A DNA stretch of 64,000 nucleotides from Saururus chinensis. Its lineage: Eukaryota; Streptophyta; Magnoliopsida; Piperales; Saururaceae. A program made the translations under genes and the position numbers. Positions 1-13,013 of the stretch are shown here, piece by piece (position 1 is the first letter of the stretch; each line of letters begins with the position of its first letter). The notes under the pieces were generated by a model, which saw nothing but the letters and a program-made list of their open reading frames with translations, did not search any database and was not told the origin of the DNA. The stretch is from NCBI GenBank assembly GCA_035235625.1, contig CP141149.1:11562893-11626892 (forward strand). Direction: 5' to 3'.

Positions 1-60
1 CTCTCTTCTCACTCCTCTCTTCTCTCTCTCTCTTCCCTCTCCTGTCTCTCCTCTAATTTT
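1..60. repeat. CT-rich low-complexity DNA
   Basis: This short polypyrimidine stretch of CTCT and TCTTCC runs opens the window. The same composition recurs at 228-535, with AT-rich DNA between them. No gene signal is visible. Confidence 0.8.
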
Positions 61-227
61 AATTTTTAAAGATTTTTTATTCTTTAAAATTATTTTTAAA
101 AAATAAAAAATAATAAAAAGCAATAATATTAGCTACGTATACAACTATACGTCACTATTAGTATTTATTTGAATTTTATTTTTTATTTTTAAAATATAAA
201 AATACATAAAAAAATTAAAATAAAATT

Positions 228-535
228 CTTCTCTCTTCCCTCCCCTCTCTCTCCCTCTCCTCTTCCTCTCTCCATATTATTCCTCTCTCTCTCCCCTCCC
301 CTCCCCTCTCCACCCTCCCTCTCTCTCTCCACCCGCCCTCTCTCTCTCTCCTCCCTCTCTCTCTTCCCTCCCCTCTCTATCTCTCTCTTCCCTCTCTCTC
401 TCCTCTCTCTCTTCCCTCTCTCTCTCCTCTCTCTCTTCCCTCTCTCTCTCCTCTCTCTCTCTTTGATCCCTCTCTCTCCTCACCTTCTTTCCCTCCTCAC
501 TCTCTCTCTCCACGTACTCTTTTCACTATCTCTTT
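228..535. repeat. Long polypyrimidine (CT/CCCT) tract
   Basis: About 300 bases are almost purely C and T on the + strand, built of CTCTCT, CCCTCTCTCTCT and CCCTCCC blocks. The minus strand is open in one frame (277-513) and would encode a run of Glu and Arg, which follows from the base composition alone. Such homopurine/homopyrimidine tracts are known to be able to form triplex DNA. I see no promoter or gene tied to it. Confidence 0.85.
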
Positions 536-749
536 TATTGTAAATTATATTTGAAAATTAACAATAAAATTTAACAAATAAAATATATTATATATAAATA
601 GTGAAAATTTAATCTATTATTAACGCTAGTTTTTATTAAAAATTTAATATTTATTTATTGTATATATAAATAGTAAATATTGAATAAAATATATTATATT
701 TAAAAGTTTATTATAATTTTTTAATATTTATTTATTAAATAAATTTAAT
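536..749. other. AT-rich gap
   Basis: AT-rich DNA with many TATA and TTTATTTATT runs. I see no coding, RNA or repeat feature that can be supported. Confidence 0.5.
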
Positions 750-1165
750 TAATAAAGCTATTAGCGAGGCCTGTCAACAAACGTCGCTATTAGAAATGAT
801 ATTTGTGATGCTTATGTAAAAGTGTTGCTAATAGTTTAAATTTTTTATTTTTTATTGTTTTTAATTCATAACTATTAATGATTTGTAAGCATCGCTAATA
901 GCAGGATTATTAGCGACGTTTTCCTATAAGCGTCGCTATTGTGAAAGCTATTAGCGATGCTTAAGACGCTTTTAGTCATAATTTTTTCTTTTTTATTTAA
1001 AATATATATCTTTTAGCGATGGTTGTATAAAGCATCGCAAATAGGGGCACTGTTAGCGACACTTATAATAAAGCGTCGCTAATATGATTAGTATTAGCGA
1101 CGCTTAGCTAAGCATCGCTAATAGTTGTTATAGCGATGCTTATCTAAGCGTTGCTAATACTACAT
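750..1165. repeat. Array of short palindromes (TTAGCGACGCTTA type)
   Basis: About seven imperfect hairpin units follow one another. Each has a left arm like TTAGCGACGCTTA and a right arm like TAAGCATCGCTAATA, separated by 2-12 bases (for example 1091-1130 and 1051-1085). Repeats of this kind are typical of the subterminal regions of plant CACTA-type transposons, where they serve as transposase-binding sites. That assignment is inference, because no paired CACTA termini bracket this array. Confidence 0.6.
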
Positions 1166-2014
1166 TTTGTTGTCATGTTCAAAGAGCAGTTACAACATAT
1201 TTTTAATGAGAGATTGAAGATTCTAAAAGGCCAAAGTAAGTATAACAAAAGGAGCTTCTTAAAGGCTAAATAAAGATAAAGCCAAAGCAAGGAGAAAGAA
1301 AAGTTTCAACTTCTTAAGGGAGATACTTGAAAGCCAACAACAAAGGGAATTTGTGGAGATCTAAACAAAAGGAGTTTGTGTTAGAATCAAAATAACGGTT
1401 CGTGGTTTGCTTGTATCAATATAGTTGTCTTGCTTGCTAGTAGTGCATTGATTTAGTTCCTTTGAAATTGTCGTATTTTTTTACCTAAGTTTGGGTTTTC
1501 TCTGTTATATTGTTTTGTGTTCATGTATGGATTGAATGTTTGTGATTTGATTGATTGATACAACGTGAGTGTGCTTTGAGAGAATATCTACTTGTTTTTG
1601 CTATAGAAATTTTTTTTTTTACAATGAGGCAAGAACTCTCAATTATTATTTTTTGAAGTACTAGTTTGAAGAGCAATCTAGTGATTCGCTAAGACAATAG
1701 ATAGATATAAAACTCACAAGTGGTAGCTAAGGATTAATTATTAAAAATTTAATTTTGCTCCATAGTATCAATATGATTTGGTATGTTAGTGCTTTATAAT
1801 CTTGCTTAATCATCTATAGTTTTATTTTGTGTCATACAAAATTTGTGCTAGGGTTTGATTCTCAATTGTGCTAAAATTTACATGTTTTTCTTTTAGAAAT
1901 ACTTGATTAAAACTTGCTGAGTTTTGTGCCCTAGATTGCAAGTTGTTTCTCCTTTAGTTTTGATTTAAGTACTTGAAGTGTGGTCCTTAGGTTGTTTTTG
2001 TTGGATTAAAATCA
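1166..2014 (+). other. AT-rich leader upstream of the copia gag remnant
   Basis: No open frame of note. It precedes the copia-like gag that begins at 2015 on the same strand, so it may hold that element's LTR and untranslated leader. I could not find a convincing primer-binding site or a matching second LTR, so the role is unproven. Confidence 0.3.
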
Positions 2015-3606
2015 ATGGCTAATTCAAATAACTCAATAAATGAACGTGCGGACATAGGTAATCCAATGAATAGACGAGAGTACTTATATAAGCGCTTGAT
2101 GGGAATGCCTGAAAAGTGGTTGTTAAATGCTCGAGTCATCCAATCATGACAGACAAGGAAGGAAATTCAATTATAAAAGAAGAAACTGAATAGGACAAAA
2201 CTTGCAAATCAAAATAGTAAAGCCCTTAGTTCATTATTCAATGCCATAGAAAATCACAACACCAGTTGATCTCTAATTGTATATCTACTAAGTTTGTGAA
2301 AATATAATGAGGGAACTGAGGCTGTAAAAGTGTATAGACTATAGATGTTATCCCTAGAATTTGAAAACATGATAATGAGCTAAGAAGAGACAATTCATGA
2401 ATACTATGCTAAAATTTTAGACATAGTAAACATATGTGATCAACTAGGAGAGCATATACTTGACTATCTTGTTGTGAGGAAGCTATTAAGGTCCTTGTCC
2501 TCTAAATTCAAAATTAAAGTGGCTACCATTAATGAATCTAAAAATATGGATAACTTAGACATTGAGGAGTTGGTTTGGAACCTTAGAAGTTTTGAGATGC
2601 AAGAATAGTATGATGAGAACAAAAAAAAGTTGTTTGAAAAGTCCAAGGGAAAACCTAATGCCCTAAAAGCATCTAAAAGAATTACCAAGAAATATAAAGT
2701 GTTAAACACCTTAGAAGTATTGGAAGAGTTTGAAGATGATTAAAAACTAATACTTTTATTAGTTAAGAACTTCAAGAAATTCATAAAAAATCATAACTTT
2801 AGATTGACCAATAAGGGACAAATTTTGGGAAGAAACAAAGAGATAAGAGAGACAAACTAAACAAGACTAGAAGAAGTTGAAATGCTTTGAATGTGGTAAG
2901 TTATGTCACTTTTTTGCTAATTGCCCTTATATTAATTTTGTCAATTCTTCTGATGATTAGCTTAAAAAATCAAAAGGGTTTTGATTATAAGAGAAAGGGA
3001 AATGTGCTTCAAGCAAATTACTCTAATGTGAGTTCTTCTGAAGAAGAATTGTGCAATTATTGAACCTTCCATGCAAATGTGAAAGATTATAGTTCTGAAG
3101 AAGATTATCATGATTCAACTTCCCTTGAAGAGAACTTGGAGTCTAATGTTGATTCTAATGAGTTTAAGGGGTTCCTCTAACAATTCTTAGTATTTACTAA
3201 GAAAGTAAAAAACCTTGAGAGAGAGTTGCACAAGAAAGAGAATGAACTAGTTTTGTTTTCTCAAGAGGCAAATAAGTTAGTGGAGTTGAATAACAAACTT
3301 GAAAGAGATATGCATGACCATAAGAAAGACAGAGAGAGTGATAAAGAAAAGTTTAGTGCGCTCAATAGAGAACTCATGTTCCCAAGAGAGAAATTAAATG
3401 GATTCAAGAGTAAGAAGAAGAAGATGGAAACTATGTTTAGCACTTATCAAACCAACAAAATGGGCTTAGGTTTTAAGAAATTCTTGACTAACCCCTTATT
3501 AAAACCTATTATTTGGTATAACACCAGACTTGGTATAATTAATTATTTGAGAAAAAAATATATGAAAGTGTCAATTTCTTTAAAAAAAATCACAAAGCAC
3601 CCTTAG
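2015..3606 (+). pseudogene. Degraded Ty1/copia gag (UBN2-like, zinc knuckle, coiled coil)
   Basis: An ATG at 2015 opens a 44-codon frame ending in TGA at 2147-2149. Further pieces of gag follow in shifting frames. The segment around 2400-2610 reads as a conserved UBN2-type gag stretch (CDQLGEH, then VRKLLRSLSSKFK and INESKN). At 2883-2930 lies a CCHC knuckle, CFECGKLCHFFANC, which in this family binds RNA during capsid assembly. The last open part (3226-3606) is Lys/Glu-rich and predicted coiled coil, then K-K-K-M-E-T-M and MGLGFKKF, as in copia gag tails. Multiple stops make it non-functional. It is related to the minus-strand copia gag at 20-29 kb. No reverse transcriptase follows. Confidence 0.7.
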
Positions 3607-4460
3607 AAGAGTAATGTATTGCAAAAAAAAATCACAGAGAACCCTCTAGGCCTCCGAAATAGAAGAAGATGTAAATAGACAAAAAATTGTTGTTTCCTAA
3701 AAATATTACATCGTAAAAGAGAACCCCCTAGGCATACAAGTTACTGCTCCATTATTTTAACCTATTTATTCCCCCCCCCCCCCCCCTCCCCACCCCCGCT
3801 ATATAACGTTTTCAGTGGGAATTTGTTTCGGCTCTCACTAAAATACTGATTTTGTAGTGATATAGCCTATATGTGATAACAACTTTGGCTCTAAAAACTC
3901 CCCAAGTTGACTCTGCGCATTAGCTTTCCTAGTCAAATTCCATGGTGACTCAAAATTAGCATGATTTCATGAGTGTTTTCATCAACCCCTCAAGTCAATC
4001 TCTGGCTCAAACTTCGGAACTTATTAATTCCATTACCTGACATAACTTACTCTTCTATGATACACTTGTTTCAAAAAATTTATACAATACACTTATAAGA
4101 TAATATTCAACTATGATTTAACCTTATTGCAAGTTGGCTAAGCTTACATTTATTTAAATTATTTATTTTTTACTTTGTTGAAAATTAATGTTATAGTTGC
4201 TTGCATTTTTACATTTTATATATAATAAAATAAATTTATGTTTATTATTCTTATCTTGAATAAACATTTTTATATAAAATATTCAAATTTGGGTACATGA
4301 CTCCTTTTCTACTCCATAAAACTCTGAGTTGAGTCCATTCAAATAATTAGGAACCAAAGTCTAAGACTTGAGTTTTCAACTCGATGTACAATCCCTGAGA
4401 TTTTCTATTAATTCATTTTTTCAACATCAACGTTAAATCCAACCCTTAAAGAAGATAGTA
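3607..4460. other. Gene-free DNA with a poly-C run and a possible CACTA end
   Basis: A run of 16 C (about 3771-3786) is followed by a C-rich stretch. At 3859, read on the minus strand, the sequence begins CACTACAAAATCAG, which looks like a CACTA-family terminus. No second terminus was found at a matching distance. The remainder is AT-rich with nothing supportable. Confidence 0.35.
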
Positions 4461-4641
4461 CTTCTTTGTTCCATATAATTATTCTAGATTTGGAAAAAAA
4501 ATATCTCATATTAATTGTCCTATTTCAAGTGATCTTTCTCATAGTAATTAGAGAGTGGTGTAAAGAGGATAATAAATTGATTTCCTTAAATATCTTATTA
4601 TTTTTTTGCAAATGTGGGCAATTAATGTAGGATAGAGGGAG
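4461..4641. mobile_element. Stowaway-like MITE
   Basis: A 181-bp AT-rich element with inverted ends: CTTCTTTGTTCCATA on the left, and on the right the complement of CTCCCTCTATCCTACA. It is flanked by TA on both sides (4459-4460 and 4642-4643). CTCCCTC-type termini plus a TA duplication are the hallmark of Stowaway MITEs, which are non-autonomous Tc1/mariner derivatives. It has no coding capacity. Confidence 0.7.
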
Positions 4642-5230
4642 TATATAATGTTATGTAAGGTGAAGAATGAACTTAGTCATATGTTTACATGTATAGTTTT
4701 CAAAAAGTAATCCATCTTGGTTCCCCTTAGAGCAACTTTTATTTATAATTCCTAAATACATATATAGTTTAAGAATTCATTAGGTGTTTCTTGGAATGAA
4801 ACAAATACCAACCCTTGTATTAGAATTAAATCCAAACCCATTACCGTTGGGTCCAGTTTTGCCCAACCTGAACCCATTACCATTTAAGAAATAGTAGAAC
4901 AAATATAACTTCACCCAAATATATTAAATCCGAACCCAACCCATTTAGAATCAAAAAATTATTTTATTTTTTAAAAATCCACTTAATTATGAAAAATATA
5001 TAAGGTTTTAAGAAAATATTTTATTTTTTCATTTAACTATAAAAAATTAAGTGATTATTAAAACATAAAAAATATAAAAGAATTTAGTATTTATAACCTT
5101 ACTTAGCTCGAGTTGGAGTGGATCACCTAATACACGAACCCGACGTTATTAGTTATTTGGGTTTTAAGTTAGAAACCCAAGCCTTACCCGTTAGGGTTGA
5201 GTTCGAGTTACATTTTCTATATATCTAACC
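4642..5230. other. Intergenic DNA, no feature
   Basis: AT-rich DNA with repeated 'cccaaccc/aacccatt' phrases (4800-5220). I see no gene, RNA or defined repeat boundary. Confidence 0.4.
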
Positions 5231-6050
<820 letters not shown>

Positions 6051-6640
6051 GCACACGGAAACGTCTCGCTTTCATGATTTGTCGTGTTTCACTTTTGACT
6101 CGTTAATCATTCATTTATGAGAGAAGCATTTGGCTTTTTCTAGTATCAACTAAACAAAGAACTTATGCTTTATGCAAAAAAAAAAGTCTCCATCCACATC
6201 CACATCCGAGGCACTTCCTTCACGAAGCTATTTAAGTCAGTATGCAAGTGTTGTAGGAAGAAAGACATGAATCTTGATAAAAAATTGAGCTCGGTATTTT
6301 TGGTATGGTAACAAACTTAAGTCAAGGAAACATAGAAAAGTAGCTTCTGTGTACTTACATAGAACAAATTATCTAAGGAAAATAATAATTCTTTGGGATC
6401 TCTCATGTGCAAACCTGTCCCTCAATGCCAGTAACATTAAGCAGAGGGTCATTTAACCTATCTAAATGAGTGAAAACCATTTCTTCACTTGATTTGAAGT
6501 AAAACGATCTCATCCACATGAGCCCTATAGTTATTTATCGAAAGTTTTACCAAAATAGACATGTACTCTCATGAAATAACAAAAGAGTACGCTGCTCTGC
6601 TGTAATTGCCTAAGTAGAAAGTAGACCTGGGCACGTGAGG
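6051..6640. other. Intergenic DNA, no feature
   Basis: No supported gene or repeat. The left edge of the element A LTR lies somewhere near 6640, because the similarity to the other LTR copies fades here. Confidence 0.35.
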
Positions 6641-8990
6641 CTTGCCACTTGTATGGAAAAATTATCCTACTACCCCCTTCAAATAATGAAAAATTCCCTC
6701 CATGTCACCACCATAACCTTTGATAGTAGCCACCCTACACAGTTCCCTCTCCTTCTCCATCTTGGGCCCTAAGTCTTACAAGTATTTAATGAAATCTTAC
6801 TGTCTTTTAAGTCTAATTACTCACAAAACCCTTATATCTTCTGCTCATCACTCCAATGTTCGATCCAATCCAGACTGACCATAAGTCTGCATACTCACTG
6901 AACCTTAAAGCCTTCTGCACTTTGCTCCAATATTCAATCCAATCTAAATTAACTCTATCCAGTCAAATGCACACCAATGATAACATACATGCAAACACCC
7001 TCAATTCCACACCAAAATCTATGCACAACTGATCTGACATAACTTACAATGTGTCAACATATATCTAGTACACTCATAATTCATAGCATAAACATACGAA
7101 CAACCCATCTAACTAGCATGTGTTTATATAATTCATCATACAGGCATCAAACAATCCATCTATCTAATATGCATGGAATTTATTGCATAAGGATTGGCCA
7201 ATCCATTTAGCTAACATGTAGATAAGTCATAGCATAGCCAATTCATTTAACTAGCCTGCGAATAATCTATAATTTAGGCATTTGGCACATTCATTTAGCT
7301 GGCTTTCATAAAAATCCTCCCTATGAACATATGAACAATCTACCAATCATCAAACTATCAAATACACAATTCGATTATCATTCCCAAAATCTCATATCAT
7401 CATATTACACGCGACAACATTAGCATGGCACGCCAATAGAATTCATTTACCTTAGTCCTAGCATGCATTCTAACATACAAGCAAGCTAATATAAAATTAT
7501 TTAGTTCAAAATCTCCTACCTTGTCGTTTGAGCGAGTTTATTATCGGGGCATGCAATGGTTATGGCATTGATGACAATTCCGACAGTCTAAGGCATCGTC
7601 CAAGCTTTACAAGGGGTGCCTCAGGGTGTGAACAGTTGAAGAAACCTCATTCCGTATTTAGATGGATTGCGTCTAGTATCAAAGTGCTGGTTAACGACTC
7701 AAACATCTACAAAGACATTCATGAGGGGTAGCTAGGGGTGGAAGTACACCATAAAAGGGCTGTTGAGGGGGGGAATCAAGGCTGAGTTGGCAAAGGGGCT
7801 CATTAGTCGGCACCGAGAAGGTTGCCACAACCTACCGTAAACCGAACCCCCCCTGGTTGGTCACTGATCTCGGTTCCAGATGCCAATACCCACGAAAACG
7901 GGGCTAGGGAGCTTGGGTATGTGTAGGGCTTTGAGGAGGGTAACAAGAGTGGTAATGCTCGGCTCTGGCCGTCGGCAAGGTAAATCGACTACACGATAGC
8001 ACAAAAATGTGTTGTGCTAGCTAATTTCAACTAAGAAAGGGATGTGGAGGGGTGAAACAACACTGGAGAGCAGAAAGGGGCTATGGGGAGGTAGATTGGG
8101 GCCAAGGGTGGGGTGGCAGAGTCATGGCCGGCCGGAAATGGCTCTCTTGGGCAACCACTAACTTTGGTGGCAGTTTTGGCCAATAACATAGAAAAGGACG
8201 AGGGGGTGAATGGTGGACAGGAAAAGGGGAGGGTCATCTCTCCAAGGTGACGCCGCCGAGGCTGTGGCGGCCAAATGACAGAAGTCCAGCAAAGTGGCGA
8301 TGGCATACGGCAATGCACCGGAGAGAAAAATAATGGAGAAAAGGGGGCCAGGGCATTTCTACCCAAAAGGGGACAGTGGAGGCGCAAAACTGCTAGTGGT
8401 GGCATCTTCCTACCATCACCGGCCAGCCTCTAGCCGATGGTGGCCGCCTCAGAGGAAATTAGAAGGAAGAAGGAGGATGGTATCCTTCTACGTGTGCAGA
8501 ACAAGATCGCATTTCACGTGATCCCTTTTGCTCTTAAACTTTATTCTTTTTTTTCAAATGCACTTTTTTGCATATCGTACCTCTAAATCACATGCCAAAA
8601 CTGTCCTCCCTCGCACTAGAGCCCCCCACAAGCATACTGAAGCTGCCAATTTGTTCTAGAACCTCTTCTTTCTCCCGAAAGTCCTCCCACAAGTGTCAAA
8701 GCCTTTTTTTATGTGCCAAAGCCACAACTAACTTCTCAAAGCCACCACTTAACATTTTGAACTTTCTTTCCTCTTCCTGTATCACTTTCTTTTCTTTCTT
8801 CTTCAAGCCAAAAACTTATGTCGAGTGTCAAGGCCCACGGACTATACCCTACACCCAATTGTATAGGTACAAATATTGAGTGAAAAACAAAAGATAAATC
8901 TGCCGAAGCATCTAATTTCCTTGTCCGAAGAAAAAAGTAGAAAAGTCACAGAAAATTGCAAACAAAAACCAGTGAATTTGGATTCTTCTC
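6640..8990 (-). mobile_element. Left (3') LTR of gypsy element A, 5'-truncated on the + strand
   Basis: The stretch from about 7030 to 8970 is clearly repeated at 18827-19915. It also resembles the tail of the large LTR at 40388-44981. Shared landmarks are ACATAACTTACAATG, ACACAAAAATGTGTTG, and the closing AAGCATCTAATTTCC followed by CAGAAAATTGCAA. A GC-rich block (7950-8520) has spurious open frames. The element reads on the minus strand: its primer-binding site lies by the other LTR. A purine-rich tract on the minus strand (complement of 8988-9003) adjoins the LTR and fits a polypurine tract. The left boundary is eroded. Confidence 0.65.
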
Positions 8991-9235
8991 CCCTTGGAAA
9001 AATTTCATCACTTAAATTGATTAATTAACTTACAAAGTGAAGCTTAAACAATGAATACCTCAGCATATCTCTCTCTCTCTCTCTTGTATCCTAATGAACT
9101 AATGAACATCCCAAGTCACCATCTCAGCCGTATGGTATTGCCACAAGATCTTCACCATAGTAATGATTTTTGTCATAAAAAACATACCTTATTCTTCAAT
9201 GGATATATATGACTGAAGTGCTCCTCCACCATGAG

Positions 9236-9430
9236 CTAAGGATGGAGTTCTATCGGAGTGTACTCTAGTACAAGCGAGGGATCTGATACAAACTTACAAA
9301 GCATTAACACATGAAAGACAATGAACACTTCGGCAATCTGAGGTGGCAAGGTAATTCTAATGGCTGCTGGTTCAATCCACTCTAGGATCTTGAAAGGACC
9401 CACACATAGAGGGTTCAACTGTTCTGTCAT
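9236..9430 (-). pseudogene. Integrase C-terminal fragment of element A
   Basis: A 64-residue open piece contains C-V-G-P-F-K-I-L-E, a Leu-Pro-Pro motif, and F-H-V-L-M-L. These match the segment just upstream of the chromodomain in gypsy integrases (usually GPF.I...AY.L.LP, then FHVS.L). The surrounding frame is broken. It lies between the left LTR and the RT relic, as expected for the 3' end of pol in a minus-strand element. Confidence 0.75.
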
Positions 9431-11517
9431 ACAAAACCTAATAATTCCCTTAGAAAGTTAGACACGTAAAAATGCATGATTGCCAACCTCAAACCCTAGA
9501 TCCCTTCACTTCATTACATAACTCTGTTAACATATTTGGGCTGTCAAAAGACCTTACATGGATAACTTCACCTTGTCCGAACATTTTCAAACCAATTCAC
9601 ATTTGAGTATCTATCATTCCCTTACTTCAGCCCAACATGTCAATGAATAACCAATTCTTTCACAAATGCTTGACAAAACCATTCCAATGCCAAAGTGAAT
9701 GTTATTATAGGCAAACTAAATCCATGGCAAGTGTCACTCGAAATGATCCTTCCAATCTAAGGAACAACAGCACATCAAATCCTCTCGTGCTTAAATCTTT
9801 TAATCAGACCAGTCATCGGTCTAAAGGTGAAAAAAATGAACAAACTTCATCGATCTATTCACAATGACCTAAATGGTCTCATGCCCCTTCATATGGGCCA
9901 CCAAAACCTCAACTTTTCTACCTTTACATATGTCACCACATTTACCTTCCGTGGATGGTAAAAATGAAGGAATCGGACCCCTTCTAATACTCCAAAATAT
10001 CATCATCAATTATCATGACGAATCTATCCAAAAGCTTCTGACACTTCATCATATCTATATGTGCTACATGGTTTTGGTGAGTCCAAATGACATCCATTGG
10101 AATTGTAATCATCATACCAAGTCCATGAGTATGTCTTAGCAAGATCCTCATCGCAAACATTGAACAACTAATAACTTGACCTCAAGTTAAAACTTGGGAA
10201 TTCTTTGCTATTTTTCACTTATAAAAGGTTCATCAAACCTTAGCAAATGATACTCATGCTTGAAAGTCACCTGCTTTAGCTTACAATTGTATATGCATAA
10301 ACACAAAGAACAACCTTCTTCACTAATAAAACCAATATTGTACCCCCAAGGCGATATGCTCGGTCAAGTGCATGCCTTAACCATAAGTTTTGTCAACTCA
10401 TCCTTGAGTTCGTTCAACTCTAGCAAGTCATCTAGTATGACACCCTAGAAGTATAAAGTGAACTAAGCACTAACTTAATAAACTCTACCATTCTCTTTGG
10501 ACAAAATCTTGGTAAGTCATCAAGGAACATGCTATGAAAGTCCCTGACAATGTCTAGCTCTTCTAGACCAAAACTATGAGATGACCACTCAAACAAACTC
10601 GCCAAAAAGGCTCCACAATTTTTAGTGATGCATCGCCTTGCCTTTACGGTTGATGCAAAGCATAAAGTTGAACATTTCCAAACACCCTGAATATGACATT
10701 CGAACCATGAGGGCACACAAATGTCACTTGTTTCTTTTGACATTCTACCACTACTAACTAGTGGTCAACCAATCTACACCCAAGATCACAACCAAATCAG
10801 ATGTCTTGAACATGCCCAAATCAGCTTCAAAGCACTGTGACCAATAAAGACTAACACTTCTTTGAAGAATTTCTTTAGTGGTAACCACAACCCTCACGGT
10901 GTTGAAATCATTAACTCAAAGGCCATCCACAATCTTGGTGGCCCAAAGTTATTCCATTAACTCACTCTTATCCTTGAATGTCCAAAGGAGGTGAAGTGGT
11001 TCTTGTACTACACCACTTACATACTCCCTGCCAACGACTAAGGGATTTCAAAATTATTCTAGCAAAGAAAGTGTCGGAAAAGTCCTTCCCAAAGGAGACA
11101 CTTACAAACTCATTTTAGATCATAGGATGACTAATTAGGAAGTGGGTACGTCTAAAAGATTTTTTCTCATCCCTTGTGCAATCTGTCATGCGTAGTTGAA
11201 CTTTACCACTCTTCAGTCATCTAGAGTCTACCTCACCCTAACATATCATTTTGCAATCTCAATTAATTCACTAGCAACCTATAACTCTAACCACAACCAT
11301 AAAAATGTGAGCCAATCTTTCTAAAACTCAACAAATTCATTAACAACCTAAGGCTCTCCTTGGCCAATTGATGTGCAATCCAACTGCCCGAATCTCTTTT
11401 CGGCTAATGCACCACAACTCAACTTTCACCCTAATCCTTCTAAGAACATTTTCCAACTACTCCTTCATGCCACAACTCGAGTTACAACTGTTATGGAATT
11501 GGAGACAAACTCTGTAA

Positions 11518-11529
11518 GCTCTAATACCA
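11518..11529 (-). other. Primer-binding site of element A
   Basis: On the minus strand this reads TGGTATTAGAGC, close to the tRNA-Met-type primer site TGGTATCAGAGC used by many plant LTR retrotransposons. It sits two bases from the TG of the adjoining LTR (11532) and fixes the element's orientation as minus. Confidence 0.75.
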
Positions 11530-11531
11530 AT

Positions 11532-11963
11532 TGTCAAACTCGAGAATTTTAGACACATTTTCTTTAAAATTCACTAATTAGTTTTGCAATATAATGTGTT
11601 TAAAGAGTGAAAATTGATGACACTCGAAATATGCAAAAATATTTTTTATAAATATAAATCATCGTACATGAGTTTTTCAACTTAAACAATGTCAAATCAT
11701 CATGCGGCTAAACTAGACATTCTTAGAAATGAATTAAATAGAAAACATGAAAATTAAATTTCATGGCCATGGGCTTAGTAACAAATATACCCCAAGTGAC
11801 TCTTGAGTACAAACGCCATAATAGTCGCAAGTTTAAAGTCTTATATACATGTTAAGAAAAATATAAACATCTCAAACTCTCATGTAACTGAATACATCCT
11901 ATCATGGAAATTAAATAAAGACTCATATTGAGTCAAAAGTATAAATGAAAGCAACAAGCCTGG
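11532..11963 (-). mobile_element. Right (5') LTR of element A, first part
   Basis: Begins TGTCAAACTCGAGAATTTT on the + strand next to the primer-binding site. It aligns with the start of the solo LTR at 40388 (TGTAACGCCCGAGATTTTTC, then TTTTGCAATATAA in both). At 11964 it is interrupted by sequence X. The remainder of this LTR resumes at about 18827. Confidence 0.65.
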
Positions 11964-13013
11964 TGTAACGCGCCATAATTTTTAATGTTTTTGTTTGGGC
12001 CGATAAGAGAGTTTTAGGGCCCAATAATTATTTTTCTTAAAGTTAGACCATTTTGAGCATGATTCGTTCAAAGAAGCCTAAAGTATTTGATTGGGTTCGG
12101 AATGACAAACGCATTGAGCCAAAGAACGCATCAATCAAACATCGGGATCGTAGGCTACAACTTCAAAGAGCATGTCGTGGGCAAGGCCTAGCTACTTTCA
12201 TTTTGTGAGATAAGATAGTCTTGTGTGGTCTTGTTTCGTAGGGCTTGTTGATATGAGTCCAATGGTGCTAAGAATGTGTGAAATCAAGTCCGCGGTATGG
12301 AGATATCGCATTTTGAATCTTAGTTTAAAAAAAGAGAATGAATTTTTTTTGGTGTCAACAGGTTCACACCAGCAGAGCTGGGATGAGTAGATGATGAAGC
12401 CAACACTTGCCGCGGCATGTGAACTACAGCATTACGGCAGGCTATGCCTTAGGCTAGCTAGCCTTTCAGCTAGTTGCCACACCCCAGGTTGACGTTGGAT
12501 GCTTGCCACGTGCTACGCATCCAACGAGGGTACTCCCCTATAAAAGGAGAGATAGGGGGTTTCCAACTCACCCTACACCTACTTCTAAGCGTTAAACGCT
12601 TGTTTCTAAGCTATTTTTCGCTCATTTCTATCCGTTCAAAAACCAATCCTAGCTAATTTGAGGGCGCCCTACATCATAGAGAAGATAGCTAATCTAGAAG
12701 GGGGAAATGACCTGGGGTATGGGGAGGCTCCATCCGCAGCTTTCGGGCCAGGTGGAAGAAAACGTCCTAGTTCAAGATGATGCTCTATCCGCCACTTCTA
12801 GTCCAGAAGAAGATTTCTTCCCACTGCAAGGGGAGGCTCCATCTGCCACTTCCAAGCCCAAAAGGAGAACTTTTCCTGGCGTGAGGGGAGGTTCCGCCCG
12901 CCACTCCTTAGCCAGGGAACAAGATAAGGTTCCGACCATTATTCATTACTCCAGTCATTTTTAAGAACGAAGGGTTGGTGGTTTTAAACTCTAATTATGT
13001 GCTATGACTATGT
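11964..13013 (+). mobile_element. LTR-like sequence X, copy 1
   Basis: Starts TGTAACGCGCC, the common start of large plant gypsy LTRs, and runs directly into a second, diverged copy. It contains a promoter-like CTATAAAAGGAG at 12537-12548, followed by the phrase CTAAGCG/TTAAACGC, and then 40-60-base repeated phrases ('ggaggctccatccgccact', 12720-12910). No coding region is convincing. The small frames at 12474-12964 match no family I know. Two head-to-tail LTR-like copies could arise by unequal recombination or by one inserting beside the other. Confidence 0.5.

Larger units (their letters stand above)
8991..11531 (-). pseudogene. Shrunken gag-pol interior of element A (Del/Tekay-like Ty3/gypsy)
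   Basis: Read on the minus strand, fragments of a chromovirus polyprotein appear in the right order but at shortened spacing. The protease tail is near 10830-10760 (VVILGVDWL). The linker before RT is at 10590-10470 (DIVRDFHSMFLDDLP, EFIKLV). The RT start is at 10430-10210 (ELNELKDEL, PSISPWG, then KHEYHLLRFDEPF). Next comes a catalytic-box relic near 10010 (DRFVMIIDDDILEY), and the integrase C-terminal end is at 9430-9236 (VGPFKILEWIEPAAIRITLPP). RNase H and most of integrase appear to be missing. Stops are frequent. With only 2.5 kb between the LTRs the element cannot be autonomous. Confidence 0.7.

Noticed and set aside
277..513. Open Glu/Arg-rich frame on the minus strand
   Set aside because: It is the translation of a CT-rich low-complexity tract with no start context, homologous pattern or neighbouring gene.
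3859..3859. CACTA terminus pairing with the hairpin array at 750-1165
   Set aside because: The end at 3859 faces the right way, but I could not find an opposite terminus or 3-bp duplication, and a copia gag lies between them.
8031..8521. Frames of 124 and 75 residues in the left LTR of A
   Set aside because: The matching region at 19050-19616 does not keep the same reading frames, so these are chance frames in GC-rich LTR DNA.
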